In this document: piece after piece, positions 40,030-42,234 of the stretch
Layout: each line of letters opens with the position of its first letter
Position numbering within the stretch: the first letter of the stretch is position 1
NCBI GenBank assembly: GCA_025350815.1
Contig: JANXXE010000200.1
Span: forward strand, 1 to 42,234
Reading direction: 5' to 3'
Source: Myxococcales bacterium
Lineage (GTDB): Bacteria > Myxococcota_A > Polyangia > Fen-1088
Length of the DNA: 42,234 nt
The notes under the pieces: model-generated
Seen by the model: only the letters and a program-made list of their open reading frames with translations
What the model was told of the DNA's origin: nothing
Database searches by the model: none
Translations under genes and position numbers: made by a program

Positions 40030-42234
40030 ATGATCGGAAGCGGATTCGAACGTAGAGACCCGCCGGCTGATATTGGGGCCGTCCCCGGGGCGAAACTGCG
40101 CGTCTATGAGATCGCCAAGGATCTCGGCGTGCCTCACCGGGATCTGGTCGCAAAGATCAGGGCCCTCGGCATCGAGGTCGCCAACCACATGTCGAACCTC
40201 GACCCCAGCGACGCCGACCGCGTTCGACGGGCTGTCGACCGCGAGCGCCACGAAAGTCTGGTCGAGACGCGTCTCACCGACACGGTGATTCGCCGGCGCT
40301 CCCGGACGGCGCCCCCGGTCGCTGCGCCCCCCGAGGCCGCGGTTCCGTCGGCCCCTGTCGCCCGTTCAGCCGCCTCAGTCGGCGCGCCGGCTCCCGCACC
40401 CGTTTCGGCCCTGTCGCCCACCATCGAGTCCCCCCGTCGGGTTGTCGAGGTGCCCGAGGCGCCCGCACCCGAGCCCATATCCGCCAGGGATACGGCGCGC
40501 GAATCCGCGCCGAGCCCCGTGGTCAGGCAGCCCGAGCCCGAAGTGACACCAACGCGCGAATCCGCAGCCCCGGCGCCGGCCACTGAGCGGCGGGCCCCGG
40601 CGGTCGTCGCTGCCGCGCCGTCGGCCAGCCCTGGCCCGACGATCAAGCAGATCCCGTCGCCTGTGGTAACGGGTTCTGCCGCGACCGGCGCCTTCATCCA
40701 GCTTCCGGGCATGGGCGCGCGAGGCGAGGCGACCGGACCCAAGATCGAGATCAAGGATCGCGACGAAGAGTTGCGCAAGCTGGGCCGTGCCGGTCTGATG
40801 ACCCGTCAGCCCGCCGGACGGGGACCGTTTGGCCGCACGGGTTTCGGTGGTGGTGGCCCTGGCGGCAAGCCGGGCGGTCCGCCGCGCAAGCGTGTCGCTG
40901 CTGCCGGCAAGAAGCTGAAGCAAACGCAGATCACGACGCCCGCCGAGCACAAGCGGGTCATTCGCATGACCGAGGCCATCGCCGTGTCCGAACTGGCCCA
41001 GAGAATGGGCATCAAGGGCAACGAGGTCGTCAAGAAGCTGTGGGCTCTGGGCATGATGGGCGTCAACATCAACCAGAGCATCGATTTTGACACCGCGACA
41101 CTGATCGCGACCGAATTTGGCTATCAGATCGAATCGACGGCCTTCCGCGAGGAGACCGTTATCGCCGAAGGCGAGGAAGAGAATCCCGACGATCTGTCGC
41201 CGCGCGCCCCCGTGGTCACCATCATGGGCCACGTCGATCACGGGAAGACCTCGCTGCTGGACGCGATCCGCAAGGAAAACGTCGCTGGCGGTGAGGCCGG
41301 TGGCATCACGCAGCACATCGGTGCGTACAAGGTGAAGGCACCACAGGGCGAAGTGGTGTTCCTGGATACGCCCGGCCACGAGGCCTTCACGGCCATGCGT
41401 GCGCGTGGCGCCCAGATGACGGACATCGTCGTGCTGGTCGTCGCGGCCGACGACGGTCCGATGCCGCAGACGGTGGAAGCCATCAATCACGCCAAGGCGG
41501 CGGGCGTTCCCATCATGGTGGCTGTCAACAAGGTGGACAAGCCGGGCGCGAATCCGCAGCAGATTCGTCAGCGCCTGATGGAGCACGGTCTCATCTCGGA
41601 AGAATTCGGCGGCGAGACGATCTTCGTGGATGTGTCCGCCAAGACCAAGCAGGGCATCGACAAGCTGCTTGAAATGCTGGCGCTTCAGGCCGAGGTGCTT
41701 GAACTGCGCGCCAACGCCAAGAAACCCGGACGTGGTTATGTCGTCGAGGCGCGTCTCGATCGTTCACGTGGCGCGATCTCCACGATTCTCGTGGAAGAAG
41801 GCACCCTCAGGGTGGGCGATCTCCTGGTTGCCGGCGAGGCGTCTGGGAAGATCCGAGCCATGCTGGGCGACAACGGCCAGAACCTGGTCGAGGCGGGACC
41901 GTCGACGCCGGTCGAGGTTCTGGGCCTCGATGGCGTACCGGATGCAGGTGAAACCTTCAACGTCGTCACCGACGAGAAGGCGGCCAAGTCTCTGGTCGAA
42001 CACCGCCGCGAACAGCGCAAAAAGAAAGAGGCCTCCACGACCTCACGCGTTTCCCTCGAGAACATTCTCGAAAAGATTCGCGCCGGCGAGGTCAAGGAAG
42101 TCCGCATCGTTCTCAAATCCGACGTGCAGGGATCGGCCGAGGCGGTCTCCAACGCTCTCAAGGCCTTGTCCACGCCGACGGTGGGTGTGAACGTTATCTC
42201 GACGGGTGTTGGTGGCATCACCGAATCCGACGTG
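40030..42234 (+). CDS. infB: Translation initiation factor IF-2, 3' end outside window
   Basis: 735 codons are present and the frame is still open at the last base. GGGGAGA stands just before the ATG. Residues 19-72 form a first IF2N unit ([22 protein letters not shown]). Residues 95-290 are a long Ala/Pro/Glu linker ending in a Gly-rich patch. A second IF2N unit follows ([22 protein letters not shown]). The GTPase domain has G1 G400HVDHGKT407, G2 GGITQHIG, G3 DTPGHE, G4 NKVD and G5 SAK. Domain 2 and part of domain 3 follow. IF-2 brings formyl-Met-tRNA to the 30S subunit. Confidence 0.97.
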   Translation, partial: MIGSGFERRDPPADIGAVPGAKLRVYEIAKDLGVPHRDLVAKIRALGIEVANHMSNLDPSDADRVRRAVDRERHESLVETRLTDTVIRRRSRTAPPVAAPPEAAVPSAPVARSAASVGAPAPAPVSALSPTIESPRRVVEVPEAPAPEPISARDTARESAPSPVVRQPEPEVTPTRESAAPAPATERRAPAVVAAAPSASPGPTIKQIPSPVVTGSAATGAFIQLPGMGARGEATGPKIEIKDRDEELRKLGRAGLMTRQPAGRGPFGRTGFGGGGPGGKPGGPPRKRVAAAGKKLKQTQITTPAEHKRVIRMTEAIAVSELAQRMGIKGNEVVKKLWALGMMGVNINQSIDFDTATLIATEFGYQIESTAFREETVIAEGEEENPDDLSPRAPVVTIMGHVDHGKTSLLDAIRKENVAGGEAGGITQHIGAYKVKAPQGEVVFLDTPGHEAFTAMRARGAQMTDIVVLVVAADDGPMPQTVEAINHAKAAGVPIMVAVNKVDKPGANPQQIRQRLMEHGLISEEFGGETIFVDVSAKTKQGIDKLLEMLALQAEVLELRANAKKPGRGYVVEARLDRSRGAISTILVEEGTLRVGDLLVAGEASGKIRAMLGDNGQNLVEAGPSTPVEVLGLDGVPDAGETFNVVTDEKAAKSLVEHRREQRKKKEASTTSRVSLENILEKIRAGEVKEVRIVLKSDVQGSAEAVSNALKALSTPTVGVNVISTGVGGITESDV

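Noticed and set aside
1-42234. Mobile elements, prophage, CRISPR arrays or a defence island
   Set aside because: No transposase, integrase, cas gene, regularly spaced repeat or compositional break was seen; the genes are mostly core housekeeping or envelope functions.

Overview
The window is a GC-rich, gene-dense bacterial chromosome segment with no mobile element, CRISPR array, integrase or rRNA. The gene content points to a Gram-negative bacterium of the Myxococcota (former Deltaproteobacteria) type. The evidence is outer-membrane lipoproteins, a FadL/OmpP1-like barrel, a paired M16 peptidase operon, a PATAN (DUF4388) protein, an FHA protein with a helical N-terminus, many HEAT and TPR proteins, and yajC-secD-secF followed by recJ. 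This placement is an inference from gene families; no marker was compared with a database.

Layout. 1-3168: a truncated EF-hand protein (-), a stand-alone biotinyl carrier (+), then a leftward set of a PHP-type CpsB/YwqE-like phosphatase, a UPF0104 integral membrane protein and a small secreted protein. 3326-5991 (+): two single-span membrane proteins, pyrE and a lipoprotein. 5997-9479: a PATAN protein with a degenerate receiver (-), a candidate small RNA, and a plant-type glutamate-cysteine ligase (+). 9487-12809: tRNA-Cys, a TPR lipoprotein and a glycerophosphodiester phosphodiesterase. 12803-17262 (-): an outer-membrane barrel followed by an M16 peptidase and its inactive partner. 17346-24249 (+): HEAT lipoprotein, FHA protein, recG and a membrane-anchored sulfatase-fold protein with HEAT repeats. 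24176-30174: cutA, aspartokinase, TPR membrane protein, efp-epmA and a small TPR protein. 30243-36594 (+): yajC-secD-secF-recJ, a small membrane protein and terC. 36595-42234: a NIT1-like amidase (-), then the rimP-nusA-ylxR-infB operon (+), with infB cut by the window end.

Working together. SecDF-YajC supports protein export. EF-P and EpmA are a substrate-enzyme pair that relieves ribosome stalling. RimP, NusA, YlxR and IF-2 form the classical ribosome-maturation, transcription and translation operon, here behind a leader with an intrinsic terminator. The two M16 proteins look like one periplasmic heterodimer.

What stands out is signal architecture rather than a new gene cassette. (1) Six probable first genes have a TTGAC/TTGCC -35 box 17-18 bp from a TA-rich -10 box that ends only 9-10 nt before the start codon, which implies leaderless mRNAs. 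(2) epmA and recG both have conserved N-terminal coding sequence upstream of any ATG, GTG or TTG. (3) A two-hairpin, U-tailed small-RNA candidate lies between the PATAN gene and gshA. (4) The rimP leader contains a strong terminator. (5) Aspartokinase carries an internal Shine-Dalgarno and ATG at the place expected for a separate beta subunit. I did not find a convincing new defence or biosynthetic system.
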